A DNA stretch of 64,000 bases from Tomocerus qinae. Its lineage: Eukaryota > Arthropoda > Collembola > Entomobryomorpha > Tomoceridae. Positions 37,185-50,069 of the stretch are shown here, piece by piece. The DNA lies in contig CM034546.1 of the NCBI GenBank assembly GCA_020055645.1, forward strand, positions 47,864,001-47,928,000. The letters run 5' to 3'. Below the pieces are notes generated by a model, which had not been told where the DNA came from, made no database searches, and saw nothing but the letters and a program-made list of their open reading frames with translations. How positions within the stretch are numbered: the first letter of the stretch is position 1; each line of letters opens with the position of its first letter. The translations under genes were made by a program, and so were the position numbers.

Positions 37185-38660
37185 TTATAAACAAAGCAAA
37201 GTGAAAAGATAGTTTACCATTGCTTCGTAGCAATCAATAAGATGTTTATGCTGTACATATCTGAGAGTTCCATATCGAATTCCAAAAGGCCGAATGGATC
37301 TAATTGTTTTGACAATATAGGGATTCTTTGATGCTGATCCTATCATACTTTGCACAAACTGTTGTGTAGCATGCATGCTGCTCCCATTAAATTAACCGTG
37401 AAAAACATAGATACAACAAAAATAGAAGACATCATGAATAGGGATTCTACAACTGCTAATTCTTGATTATAACGAATCAAGAAATATGTCAGTATTACAA
37501 CTGGAGCAGCTCTGTGAAAATGATAAAATTTGGTAGATAAATCGATTCGCAGCTATCGTTGTAGGCGCTGTTTAGAACTTGCAATTCTCCAAAGTAATTC
37601 ATTTTCTCTTTCTGCGAAATATTTTCGTTTGACCTACAAAAGTTAAAGGAGTAGCAAAAAACAACACATTAATTGACGTTGTTCAAATTGTACAACATAA
37701 ATATTGTGTGTATTACTATTATTCTAAGACATGTATGTTTAGATTTAATTTTAAAACTTACACTTTAAAATTATTTAGTGGATGGAAGGACGGAATAAAT
37801 TAAAAACCTACCTTATCAAACGTAACCACTGGGTAGTGTGAAGGATGTATAATGCATTGTAGAATAAAGCGAGACTAATGAGTTCACCTCCTAGGAGTTT
37901 AATAAAGTAATCGACAATCCATAAGACGATGTACAAAGGGATGCCAGTCTCGTAATGCGTATACAGATAATATGATGCCAATTGATTTCTGCTGAGAAAT
38001 AGAAGCTGAACAAACTGGATACACGGGACATAGCAAAGCTCCACGAAGAAGCCTAAAGAAAATAGTTTTTCATTTTCCAACGTCTCTTTATTTCCATTGA
38101 GAACTGCAACATAACATGTTATAGATTTAACATTAACTAATTTCATGTACATCATTAAAGTTTTGAAATGGTACGAAAAATGAATACTTCATTATATATT
38201 ATCCATGTACAATGAATTGTAACATATTTAAATAAGGACACTATGGATAAATTATTTTACCTTTGTACTTCTGTCGCAATTTGGAGAGCTGATTGATAAT
38301 GTACACAATTTCATGTTTGCGGTTTGCAAAATGACGTTGGGCTATGTACATAACTGTATGGAAAATAACCCAAATAAAAGACCACACTTTCTCATAAGTA
38401 TTGGAATCCGCACTCCTTAGATTTTGAGACAGGAGAAATAAATGGTACACAAAGGAGAAATATGCAAGTGCGTTGAAAATTAGGATTGGAAATGTATGCT
38501 TTGAGGCTGTCAATTGTTGTGTAGCTGTTTTCCATTTCATAGAAAGGACTTGAAAGTATTTCAAGACATTTACGTAAAGGCCAAATATCTGTGTGGAGAT
38601 ATTGCCTTCAGGTTTAACCAATGTCTGCACGTACTTCAAAAATCTTCCGTTTTGGACCAT
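37185..38660 (-). pseudogene. gustatory-receptor-like gene, probably decayed
   Basis: Exons 38660-38261 and 38103-37812 splice cleanly (phase 1, then phase 2 donor GTAGGT) and encode hydrophobic segments typical of an arthropod gustatory receptor. The 3' part should start at 37633 and end at the TAA near 37185, with a receptor-like tail: IRPFGIRYG, then a final helix near NYLFTLLCL. In the frame that reads receptor-like (KRKYFAERENELLW, then RAAPVVILTYF), there is an in-frame TAG at 37555-37553. Another frame change is needed near 37360-37370, between CMLHNSL and FVQSMIGS. The phase of exon 2 also disagrees with that frame. An unusual extra intron is the alternative, but no GT-AG pair repairs it. 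Part of the chemoreceptor family seen at 3-9 kb, but diverged. Confidence 0.65.
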
Positions 38661-41656
38661 CTTGTAAGTTTAGTAGTTCTACTTGAAGTAAATGATTTTC
38701 ACTGTTAAATAGGCGTTTAGTTATGATTAATATACCTACTTACTACTTACCTTATATATATACGTATGTAAATAGATAGGACTTAAAATGTTTTCCTAAG
38801 AAATGTGCAATAATAACTCTTTCAATTTTTAATCTTAATTAATAATTCTTACTGTGCAAAGCTCAACTCAAAGCAGTTGACTCAGGTTGAACACAATGTT
38901 TTTGAGGTAAAATAGGCTATTAAATAATATGTGAAGGCAAGCAAATCTTGATGTCATTTAATGGAATAAATTTTATAGAGACAATTTTACTGAGAAAGGA
39001 GAAAGAGTAAATACCAGGTAATGAGTAAACTGAATATAAGAAACTTAAAGCTTCATAAGTGAAAATGCTGCAGACAACATGATAAATAATTTTGTTAGCA
39101 TGTAATATTGCTAATACAATATTCTAACATTCTAAGTATATAAGAAAGGTTGAGTTCTGCGTGAGTTATAATATGTATATCATAACTATCTTTACGTCTT
39201 ACATGAAACAAATAAAAATAGAGTTTTGGATGTTGTATTTGTTTAATATTCCATTGAGTGGATTACAATCCTGTGGGAAAGTGGACTAGTCCTGAAATTT
39301 ATTCGTCTGGGTTTGACAATCTGGACTATATAACTCCACGTAGCCTCACTTGTAATGTATTATTTTTGATTCCTACCTAAGTATAATAACCTCCTTCTTA
39401 TTATACTTCCAATATATCATTTTTCATACCACTCAACACATTAATCTCTAGTACGGGTTTCATGTATATGAATTCTTTATTTCAAAACCACTATATAAAT
39501 TGTAAGATAAAGCATTCTCCTGAATTACTCACCCAGTATTAAAGTCGTGTGCAAACAAATGATATATTTATTGAATTGTGCTTTCCATATTCCTGGAATA
39601 ATTTTGGCAATGGGTTTAAATCCAGAATATTTTATGGATTATTGTCATCTTAGAATTGATCAGCTATTATCATTGACATAATTCTGTAATCTATACAACA
39701 TTATTTATCCTTCTAATACACATGGTGCTCCATTTACCAATGCTAATAAGAAACGATACTTTTAGAACTTTCTTGGTTGAAATAAAAATTATCAATGGTA
39801 TGAAATGAGCATTTTTATTGATTATGCTAAATTATTTCTCGATTTTTAATATTCTATACGGGAAGCATTGAAAAAAGCTTAGAAGATTTCAATGTGTTAG
39901 CCGTCAGCCGAAGACTTAACGTTTTTGTTCCATATAGATTATAACTATTTATTGTAACACATCAAAAATCCATAATATCAGAATTTATTATATCTATATA
40001 TTATCCATTGTTTTTGTAGTATTAAACTAGACAACTGCGATTACAGTTCAGAATTTTGAAACTTGTACTGGATGCAATGCAAACAAGTCAGGATTGACAA
40101 AATCGCCCTCCTCGTCAATGGAAGCCAAATAGTCGCCGTTTTCTCAATGTCACATTACAACCGATTCTTTTGTCACTGAAATATGTTATCTCTGGTGCAA
40201 GTCTGTCTACCTCCACCTAGCTTGGCCTTAACCGTCCACTCGGTTTTCTATATACACTTTCTTCCTTAAACTCCTCACTTGCGTTGCGTTTGAGTTGTAT
40301 AGAGCCGAAATAGTAACTGCCTAGCAAGTCTGAGCTGGATAGCCTTAGTGAACTAGATAGCAACACACCTGAGCTGCATAGCCAATTTGGGGTATTGTAG
40401 TCATAGCTATTAGTTAGTCGTAAGTGTACATTTTATGAATTAATCTATTGAAACTTTAGGTGACTTCCTTCTTTAATAAATTCATAGAGTCTTAAAGCCT
40501 CAAGCTATTGCAGTCCGAACCTTTCTCTTTCCATAAACTAAAGTTACAATTCGACTTCATAAACTTCATTTCTCAATTTCTTCTGTCATCTGTTGGGTTT
40601 GGGGAACCGTCACCTGACAATAACGAAACATGAAATAAAGTGTTGTGTTTTTACACTTGCAGTATTTGGAGATTAATAGAGGAACACAATTGTCAGTGTA
40701 TGCAAATGGAAATTGGTGATTGGAAGCTTTCGTATTTATTACAGTATCCCAACATGATTTAGCTCCGTATGAATTTTGTTTGTCATTTCACTCCATTAAT
40801 TAATTCTCTAACACTATCTAGTGTACAGGAAAATCAACTGTGTTTGGTTAAGTAGGGGAAAATGAACAAACAATTGTAAAAAATCTATCCGTCATTCATT
40901 GCTCAAGTGCTTTACCCAACATTTGCATGAACATGATTATTTACTTGGTTCACCACTTGCACTTGTCAGTTTACAAACTGAAATTTTTAAAGACAATACA
41001 TTGCAAAAAAAGTTTAAAGTATCATAATAATATAATGTTTTACCTTAGAAATATTTGACATTAAAGAAACAAAATTGTTTGTTTTATCTCTATGTGACTA
41101 TATGAGTTAGGAATTCGTGATTCGAACCTTATGATTCGTGATAGGGAACCTTTCGGATTTATTACAGTATCCCAACCTAAACTAGTTTCTCTGAGTTTTG
41201 TTTGTCGTTTCATTCCCACATTTTTTATGCTCTCCACTGTCTCCATAATTCAAATATACCTAATATAATATTTAGTTGAGAGGAAGTATAAACGTTACTA
41301 TAACAGATTGTCTATGAATGGATGATATTTAATGAAACATTTGCATGGACTGTGCATGGATAATATTAATCATGTTTATCTGGTTCATTTATTTCACTTG
41401 TCAAAATTCCTTTTTATGGAATTGTACATTCATATTGATTTTTGGAATTAATTTTGCAAACAAGTATTAATATTTACTACTGAGTGTGATCCACAATGTT
41501 ATTATATTTACGTATTTTAATTGGATATTTTGATAACATTTTCAAATTTAGATAATCATGTAATTAAAATTTGTTTAGTATAATACAATTGATAAAGGTA
41601 AAATCCAGAAATGATGAAAACAAATGACAGTATAGATTTCATTCTGTTATTTCAAT
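38661..41656. other. intergenic stretch with two copies of the 125-bp motif
   Basis: No coding region is supported. The notable content is two + strand copies of the ~125-bp motif that recurs at 51-58 kb (40714-40840 and 41135-41250), each followed by related sequence including CATTTGCATG(A/G)AC and CACTTGTCA. Otherwise AT-rich. Confidence 0.6.
40714..41250 (+). repeat. two copies of the ~125-bp GGAAGCTTTCGTATTTATTA motif
   Basis: Copies at 40714-40840 and 41135-41250, + orientation, about 420 bp apart. Shared words are GGAAGCTTTCGTATTTATTA, CAGTATCCCAAC, GTTTGTCATTTCA and, in the first copy, CAGGAAAATCAACT. They match nine further copies between 51.3 and 58.15 kb. Confidence 0.8.
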
Positions 41657-44600
41657 TCAACCATTTCGTAGCTCTCGAAACTCTTTCTCGTCGATGCCTC
41701 TTCCCTGACCCCCTTCTAGTATATAATAAGCGGCTTTTCGGTCCAAGTATCTAGTAAAAGGCTCAAAGTCTTCTAAATCCCAACTAACTCTTCCAACTAC
41801 GATCATCTTTATTTGTTTCCGTAACAACAATACTAAAGCTATTGGGTTGATTGGAACACCTGTTACCCAATCATCAAAGTTAAAGTCATCTGACAAAACA
41901 AGAATATCTGTTTGGAAGTGATTCAGAATTATTTCAACAACGTCTTTGAAAGGAAACCTTTTCAAAATGAGTTTTTCCAGTTTTCTCACTCCGCCGAATA
42001 TTTTTGTACCAAAATAAGTCATTTTTAATTGTCTAAGGCTCTGTGGTAGCAGATCTATATCCACTATTTGGCCATAAAGATTAATTTCACTCAAATGTGT
42101 TGATTTCAACAAAGGAAAGGTAGGATTAAAGTTTAATTTTAAGTATTGCAAGTAAGGTAAATCTATGATTCCATCACAAATAGTTCCCGATACTGCTAAA
42201 ATGAGTTTTTGAACTGTTTTAGGTACACATGAAATATCTATGGAAGATTCACTAAAGTGCAGTTCTTTGATGTTCATCTTAGTCATCTCCTTGAATGGCA
42301 TACCTTTTAATTTCAATTTGTCGATGTTCCAGTCGGATTGCCCCCACGCCAAAACTCTGACATTTTTTAAGTAGACATAATCCATAGTGATGCCATGACT
42401 CAAATCAATTGCTATGTTTTTCTTCTGGGACTTAATTGCAAGTCTAATAATTGTATCCAGGTCTAGAAATCCGTTTACAGTATCGTTTTCCAATTTTAAT
42501 CCATTCCCTGAAAATGATACATCAGATAATTGAACTTCCTTAGCAGAGAGTCGATTAGGAGGAGATAGGCACAATGACATGTCCATCAATTCAATTTTCT
42601 GAAATGCATCAATTAATTTAAAATTAATAAATTCATTATTCTCATTTGTGATGTAATAATTGGAGCCAATCAATCCACCACATATCTGGAATAAAATATC
42701 CAGTGATTCGCTTGTATAAATAGCCTGCATTTGGTTTCCAGTCTCCAGAATTTCCTTTGCTCTATTTTTGTTTCCAAATCTCCAATGTGCAAGTAGCAAA
42801 TGCCCTCCAATCAGTTCTTTTGGACAAAACTGAGTTGTTGCAAGCAATCTCATTTCTACGGTATATTTTCCTTCTTCGCTCGTTGAATAAGTGTAGAGGT
42901 CCTCCAAGACCACGATGGTATCTTCCAACTGCCCGTTTCTATCCAGACAACTGGCATAGTTGAATCTAGTACTTGTCGTCTTTACTTCTTCATCGATCAG
43001 TTTCGACACTTGGACAGATTCCTTCAGCATATTTTCTTGTAGCAGTGCCAACAAAATTTTTGCTATATGGTTGTCATCAGCTATTTGCTTCACCATTGTC
43101 AAAGCTTTGTTAATATTTCCCATTTGTAAGTATAAACAATACAAGAATTCTACTACTTTCTTTTCACTTGGTTCTTCATTTAGATCCAAGCATTCCCACC
43201 TTTCTTCAATTTTTATTTGTATCGTATTTTCTTTTATGTATTCAAGTACCTTCTGCAGACCCCTGGACAAATCATTTTCCGTAGCTTCATTTGTGGAAAA
43301 CAATTCTGCTAAATTTTCCAAAGTCTTGACAGAATCTTCGGTCTGTCCATTCTTCTGCAGACAAACTGCGTAGTTAAATGTAGAAGTAGTTGTCATCAAA
43401 TCTTCGTTAATCAATTTCGATACTTCGACACATTCCTTAAACATTTTTCCTTGCCCTAAATGAGAAACAATTGCAGTTATTTGGCTCACGTTTTCCATTT
43501 TATCCACCATTGTTAAAGCATCATCAATATTTCCCATCCGCAAAAAGGAATAGAATAAGAAATTCATGATTTCATTTTCTTTTGGTTCATTTACTAGGTC
43601 AGTGACTACTAATTTATGGTGGGGAATGTTAATTCTTAATTCATAAATTTTTATAAAATGAAGCATCTCTTCCAAAGTTTTTGAAAAATCATTATCTGCT
43701 GCTTTTCGTTTTGTAAAAGATTCGACATGATGTTTCAAAATTTCGACACACTCATCGGTTTGTCCATTTTTCTCCAGACAAATGGCGTAATGAAATTTTG
43801 TTTTCGTTGTTCTCAATTCTTCGTTTACCAATTTAGATATTTGGACAGATTCCATAAACATCTTTGCTTGAAGCATTTTAAATATAATTATAGCTATTGG
43901 TGTGTCGTTAGTTATTTGGTTAGTAATGGTTAATGCTTTGTCAATTTTTCCCAATTGTAAATAGACAAGGAATAAATAAATCGCAGTGTAGACTTCTATT
44001 TGCCCTTCTTTCATAACATCAAACTTGTTGTCGTCTTCGTCACTTTCTTCCCCAATGTCCTCTACTAAGTTAATTTTTATCTGTAACTCATTATCTTTAA
44101 TATATTGAAGCATCTTATCCAGAGTTCTTGAAATATCTGTCTGTGGCATTTCTCGTTTTGTGAGTATTTTTTCTAGGTTATTTAGCGTTTTTAAACATTC
44201 TTCAGTTTGTCCAAATTTTCCCATAATTAAAGCTTGTAGTATTTTCGGGACCATCGCTAGGGCTAGTTTTTGTTTTTCGTCAGCATCCACTTTCAGAAAT
44301 AGGGAAAATTTATCAAGTTCTTTTTCTACGTCATAACCAGAGAACTCTGATTGATAACCTCCTTGTATTTTGGAAACATCAAAGTTTAAATCTGGTTTCT
44401 TGATGGCTGATAAGAAATCTCTGTACTCCTCAAGTTCTTCATCGTCTATGTCATAATCAGAGGACTCTGATTGATAGTCTTCTTGGGTTTGGAAAGAATC
44501 CAAATCTAGGTATAAATCTGGATATTTGTTGGCAGACAATAAATCTCTAAGTTTCTGAAATTCTTCCTCGTTTATGCCCCTCCCCTTTCCACCCTCCAAC

Positions 44601-47600
44601 AAATAATAATTTGCTTTCCTGTCAAGAAGACTTCGCAAACTCTCAAATTTTTTTTCTCCCCAATGTATTCTTCCGACCGCAATTGTCTTTATTCCTTTCT
44701 TCACTAATTCTGTTAGCTCTGGTGGTTCAATTATATAGTTAATAACAAGATTTTTAGTTTCAAAATGACTTACATACTCTTCCACTTGTTCAAAAGAGAA
44801 ATCTTCCAAAATAAGCCTATCGAGTTTCTTTCGTCCACCAACGATCTTCGTCGCTGTAATTCTATTATGATATTTGGTGATTTTGATATTTTTAACCATT
44901 TTTGGCAATAAAATCAAATTTACTTCTTCCATCTCTTCAAAATGAACGTGAGTAATTGGGACTGAACGAAAATAAGACAATGAGAAGGAGTTGGACATAT
45001 TCTCCAATGCCAAGTACTTTAAGTTTGGCAAATTGATATTTTCTCCACAATATGCTTCTGTTCCACGTAAAGTTAATTTTTCTAGCGTTTCTGGCAGACA
45101 AGAAATATTTAACGAGGAGTAGTGAATGTATAATTCTTTGATTTTCATTTTGCTTTGTTCTACGAATGGAATAAATTCCAATGTAAGTTCCCGGATATCC
45201 CAGTTAGCTTGTTGCCAGTCTACTAGTTTAACATCTCTTAGACGACAATACTCCATAGATATTCCGCCAGTTAAATCAATTGAAATGTTATGATTCTTAC
45301 TATAATTGAGAATCAGGCGGTTGATTTTGCCAAAATCCAAGAAGTCGTTAAGAATTACTTCTGCATCTAATTGTTTTCTATTCTTAGTGAACGAGACTTC
45401 AATTAACTTCAATTTTTCTGGACAGAGTTGAAGAAATGAAGACAAGTCCAGCGAACAGTTATATAATTCGATGTTAACTGTATCTCCATATAATTCCAAT
45501 TCAATAAATGAATTACTAGCAATGAGAGAGTAATTGGAACTGATGAAACCAGAATAAACAATCTGAAATACAAACCCTAGAAATTCTGTGGAGTAAACAA
45601 TTTTGAACAGTTTTCTTTTCTTAAGAATGTCAACTAGTTTTGTTGTGTTACTCAATCTCCAGTGATCTATCAGCAAATGACCGCCAATCAAATCTTTTGA
45701 CACGACTTCAGTCAAATCGATTATTCCCATGTCCACTGCATCTTCTTCAAACCGCCCTTCCTCTCGAATTAATTCAATGTACAATTGTTCCAAGATTTCC
45801 AGGCTATCTTCTAACTGTCCGTTCTTGTCCAAGCAAATTGCAAAGTTGAACTTGGTAGTATTTGTATTTAACTCTTCGTAAATCAATTTTGACAATTGGC
45901 AACAATCTTCATACATCTTTTCTTGAAGCATTTTAGCTAAAATTTTATTTAAATGTGGACCATCGCCAATTTGGGGGACCATTGCTAAAGCTTCGTCGAT
46001 GTCCCCCATTCTTAAATAGGCGTAGAATGAGAAATTCAAAATATCAGTTTCATCTGGGTTTGTGTCAGTGTCCATAAGTACCAATTCTTCCTCCTGAATC
46101 TGTATTTGTAACTCTTTTGTTTTCATGTAATGCAGAACTTTCTCAAGAGTTCTCGACATATCATTGTTTGGTGTGTCTTTTACTGTAAACGACTCTACTA
46201 GACTCTTCAATATCTTGACACATGCATCTTTCTGCCCACTCTTCTCTAAGCAAACAGCGTGGTTGAGTTTAGTCGTCGAAGTCTGCAACTCTTGCCAAAT
46301 AGCATTTGCCAGTCTGACACACTCGTCGTATCTCCTTCCATTAAATATTTCAGTTAATTTCCTTTGGTTAATTAATTTTGCTTGCAGCTTGGGTAACTTT
46401 TTCCTCAATTTGTCATCGGCGTATTGGATGAATGGAGTTATTTTGTATTCACTGAATCCTTTGCAGCCAAGAATTTTTCTCAGCGTCTTTATTTCTGTAT
46501 CTTTTCCATTGTGACGGATAACTTGTTGCAGCAATCGATGAATACTTAAGGAATCGGCGGATTCTTTAATATCCCTCGAAATTAAAGAATACTTGATTAA
46601 TAATTCAATCGAGTTTTCGATATCTTCAAAATAAAATATTTGCTTAACAAATTCCAGGTCAATATCATCCGGGCGAATGTAACCGAAGACCATTAAAATT
46701 TTTTTGGCCAATTTCCCATCGCATTCTTTCATGATCATTTCCAAAGTGATTTTAATGTTTCTGTTAATTGTTTTCTCATAGTCATCAAAATGTGCCTCGA
46801 CAATACGTTCTACATCTTGGACAGTTGTTTTTTCGATGTAGTTCTGCAAATTTATTTTTCCGCAATTCAGTGTTGACACAGCCAGTTGAAGAGCCAATGG
46901 AAGGTTTCCTAGCATACTGCATAATTCTTTCAGGTTATGCTCGGTCGTTATTATTTCTTGATTTAAGTTTCCACTCAGAAATTCCAGACTTTCTTCTTCG
47001 TGAAAAATGTTCAGTTCAAACGTTGATAACTTCCCATAGGCACCAGAATCTTCCCAGTCCCGACTTCGTGAGGTAATCAGGCAATGAAATTTCTCTTGAC
47101 ATCGAGGTAAGACTTTTAATATGCCGTCCGTCCCTTTGTAACATTCGGCGTTATCGTAAATCCACAAGCATTTAAAATCGCTCAGGTTTTCAAAACTTCT
47201 CCTTGCGAAGTCCTCTACGTTGACATAATTGTCCCAGTTGTCAACCTTCAGTTCCATCGCCAATTTTTGAAAGCATTGGAGTAGACCTCCTTCCCCAGAG
47301 TCAATCCAAATAATTCGATCATAATTTTGTTCATATTGGTGGGCAAACCATTTGGCCGTTAAAGTTTTTCCAATTCCTCCCATCCCTGAATATTTAGCAG
47401 CATCAGCAGATTCACAAATTACGACCATTTTGTTATCATCATTAGAGAGACGGTCATGTAGATGTTCCACGAGCAATCTTGATCCTATTTTTCTCTTGTG
47501 GAGTGATTTTATCAGCGGCTTTTTGTCTGGCCACCATTTGGTTTTCACAAATTTCAGGTTTTGCGGTTTAGAAAGTTGCTTTGAACCTCCTTCGATTTTA

Positions 47601-50069
47601 TTTGCACAGTGCTCGTTACTAGTGTCATGTAGTATTTGTAGAAATGTAGTTTTATTTTCATTTGTCCACTTTCTTTGAATGACGGTCAAGAGTCTGTGAT
47701 TCTTTTCGAGGGAAGTCTTTTCAACTTTCTGTAATATTAATGAATTTCACTAAACTATGATGCCAAAAACTATAAATATCTACATGGAAAGCTTCTGAAA
47801 TCTTTAAAAAGTAGCAAATTCTAATTACCTATTAAAACCTATAAATTCGTAATTGCAAGCAATGTCTGTAATTATTAAGCATATTTATCTGCTCACCAAA
47901 AGTAATGTATGTATTAATCTCTATATATAATCGCAGACTTGATAAAGCAATAAATTTACCTGTCTATATATATATATATGTATGTACGTGTGGTAGGGAG
48001 AACCTAGGGAACCTGCATGTATTATGTAACGCAAAACCTCCTCCCCCATGTGTAAGGCAAGTGCTGACTGCAACACTATATCTCCTTCTCCCATCAACTG
48101 CACACGTAATATATGAAGGCTCCTTAAAAGCAAAAAATCAAAATGCGCAAGCCCAATTCCTCTAAACCAACGAAATGAGTCGTTTCATATTATTATTATA
48201 ACATCAAAATAATAATTACATAAGAAGGTTGAATGGTGAGTGGGGATCGAATGGAAATGATTAGCGAAAGCTAACATTTCGTAATGATCGTAATATGCGT
48301 ATTAAATATTATTTCCAAACTTCTAAACCAAATTGGTTCTGCTACATCGACAAACTTATTCAACATTTTTAGTAGAGCTGGGTTTACTTTTTACAACCCT
48401 TTCGATTCCTTTGTGCCAGTTGGGACATCGTTTTATAGAATTAAATAACAGTACTGGGAGCCTCTATTTATTCTTTAAAAATATTTGTCTTTCATTGTTC
48501 CCTGTATTTGATGCTACGATCTACAGTTATTATTTTGGTGTAGGAAATTCTTTTTATCAGGAAGTTCGGGCTGCAGCTAATTTTACCAACCACTGTAGAA
48601 AATAAAAGTGTATTAATTTAAATATACTTTGTATTTACAAAGGTAACATAATAGCCTAATGGGATGTTTTCGAAATTGTTTTTATTACTGTGAAGGGTGG
48701 CCTGCTGAATTTCTCTTGAGTGCTAGATTTGCCCATTATAGCTGGGTTCACTAGTTAATAATACTAGATATGTTTATGTAAATTACTATTCCACCCAAAT
48801 AGAGTTGCATCCAATTCTACCAATAAGCCAGTATTTTTATGATACTGATGCTACGGTGTCAGGTAGGTGTCAAGCAATTTCAAATGCTGGAGCTGAGGTC
48901 AGCAAGTACAGAAATAAAAAAGCAACGGAAAGCACGAAAAATATGGTAACCAATTAAGTCCTAGCATGACTATGTTACCATGGTCAGAATTTTAAGTTGT
49001 TCGGGTATTTCTGCTTAATGTAGAAATGATTATTTTGTAACACTTAAATATCCTTGGCACCGTACGGACAAACCTCTCGAGCTCTCATGCCTCCACCCTT
49101 TTAGGTGCTCCTCGCTTTGCCGGTCTTGTATAGCAATAGCATTTCGTTAGCCGTAAAAATTTTTAAGCTTAAGGCTGCCTCTACAACCAATTTTCTGCTA
49201 TACCACGAGGTATTAGCTGTAAATGATAAACCTGGTCGACTAGTAAGTAAGTATTGAAGTAGAATATTATCTACATGTGTTTTTTTATTTTCTAATAGGG
49301 CTGTCTATATATTACGGCGTCATAGATGTTAGTTCATTGACTCTTATCATTTCATGTATTTGAATAGCTGAATTTCCAAAATCCAAATCGCTCATCGTGT
49401 GTATGACGTAGGAAGTTAAAATTTGTCTCAAAAAACGAGCAAAGAATTTAACGGGTTGTGAAATGCTTTTTGGACATTTTAATCGTTTGCTATTTTAAAA
49501 ATTGAGCTGTACAATGTGAGACGTGTAAGTGTAAACTCCCACTCCAAACCCCAAACTTCGGTCAATTTTCCTGCTTTCAATATTGAAAATTTCAGAAAAC
49601 GAAGCCTTACATGCCCTCGATACTTAAGTTAAGAATCGAGGACTGTAAACAAAAGTCGGCTATTTTTTGAAATGAGCCCAGAAATTGGAAACCCATGCTA
49701 GCTGAGGCAGCCTTAATAAAAAGCTAAAATCTCCCAAATATACTTCAGATCTATCTCGTTGCAACATTCAACATTTCTACATGTACTATCTTCATAGCTT
49801 TTAACAATAATAGCAAAAATATTAGTTGAAATATGTGATATGTAAATGTATTTATGAAAATGATACTAGTACTATGCTGGCTATTTTGCTGATAAAACAA
49901 TATAGCTTATGACTAGAAAGATATTATTCTTATAAAATTTTTAACTTACGATCTCTTCGCTTTCGTGTTCCGATATTATGTCATTTTGAATCAAGTGTAA
50001 TAATATTTCAATAAGGTTTGTCAGATTTTTTGTTAAGTAAACGAGATTTTCTTTGATTTCGTTTGCCAT
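41657..50069 (-). CDS. CARD / NB-ARC / TPR-like / LRR-like STAND protein (NLR- and Apaf-1-like)
   Basis: Two minus-strand exons, 50069-49950 (40 codons from an ATG) and 47725-41657, joined in phase 0 over a 2.2-kb intron, give about 2062 residues. Residues ~1-85 look like a CARD: NLIEILLHLIQNDIISEHES EEI from exon 1, then NHRLLTVIQRKW and FLQILHD from exon 2. The NB-ARC follows: P-loop GMGGIGKT at 154-161, Walker B CLWIYDN at 226-232, CLITSRSR at 255-262, GNLPLAL at 313-319, and an MHD-like IHRL at 435-438. The rest is two large modules, each of TPR-like helical repeats (recurring FNYAxCLxKNGQxExxV) followed by an LRR-like block, ending YYLLEGGKGRGI (about residue 1080) and YYILEGGQGRGI (about 2043). 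By family, the CARD would recruit caspases or adaptors and NB-ARC nucleotide exchange would drive assembly. It is not canonical Apaf-1, which has WD40 repeats. About nine residues are inserted just before the P-loop. The acceptor choice (AAAG at 47726) rests on frame. Confidence 0.8.
47918..48754 (+). mobile_element. non-autonomous Helitron-like element 3
   Basis: Starts TCTCTATATATAATCGCAGA after an A and ends GCTGGGTTCACTAG before T, the best-preserved ends of the three related elements (others at 16725 and 18401). A CCCA/TGGG stem lies just before the end. It sits in the intron of the CARD/NB-ARC gene and has no helicase coding. Confidence 0.7.
49173..49712. mobile_element. MITE with GGCTGCCTC ends, flanked by TTAA
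   Basis: 540 bp with terminal inverted repeats GGCTGCCTC / GAGGCAGCC and TTAA on both sides (49169-49172 and 49713-49716), with a further shared CCAATTT(T)CTG inside the ends. It lies in the intron of the CARD/NB-ARC gene. TTAA suggests piggyBac-type targeting, but the ends are not the usual CCC; a 3-bp TTA/TAA duplication (Harbinger type) cannot be excluded. Confidence 0.65.

Noticed and set aside
42757-47678. Several + strand frames of 66-137 codons
   Set aside because: All are antisense to the large CARD/NB-ARC exon and show no domain or codon support.
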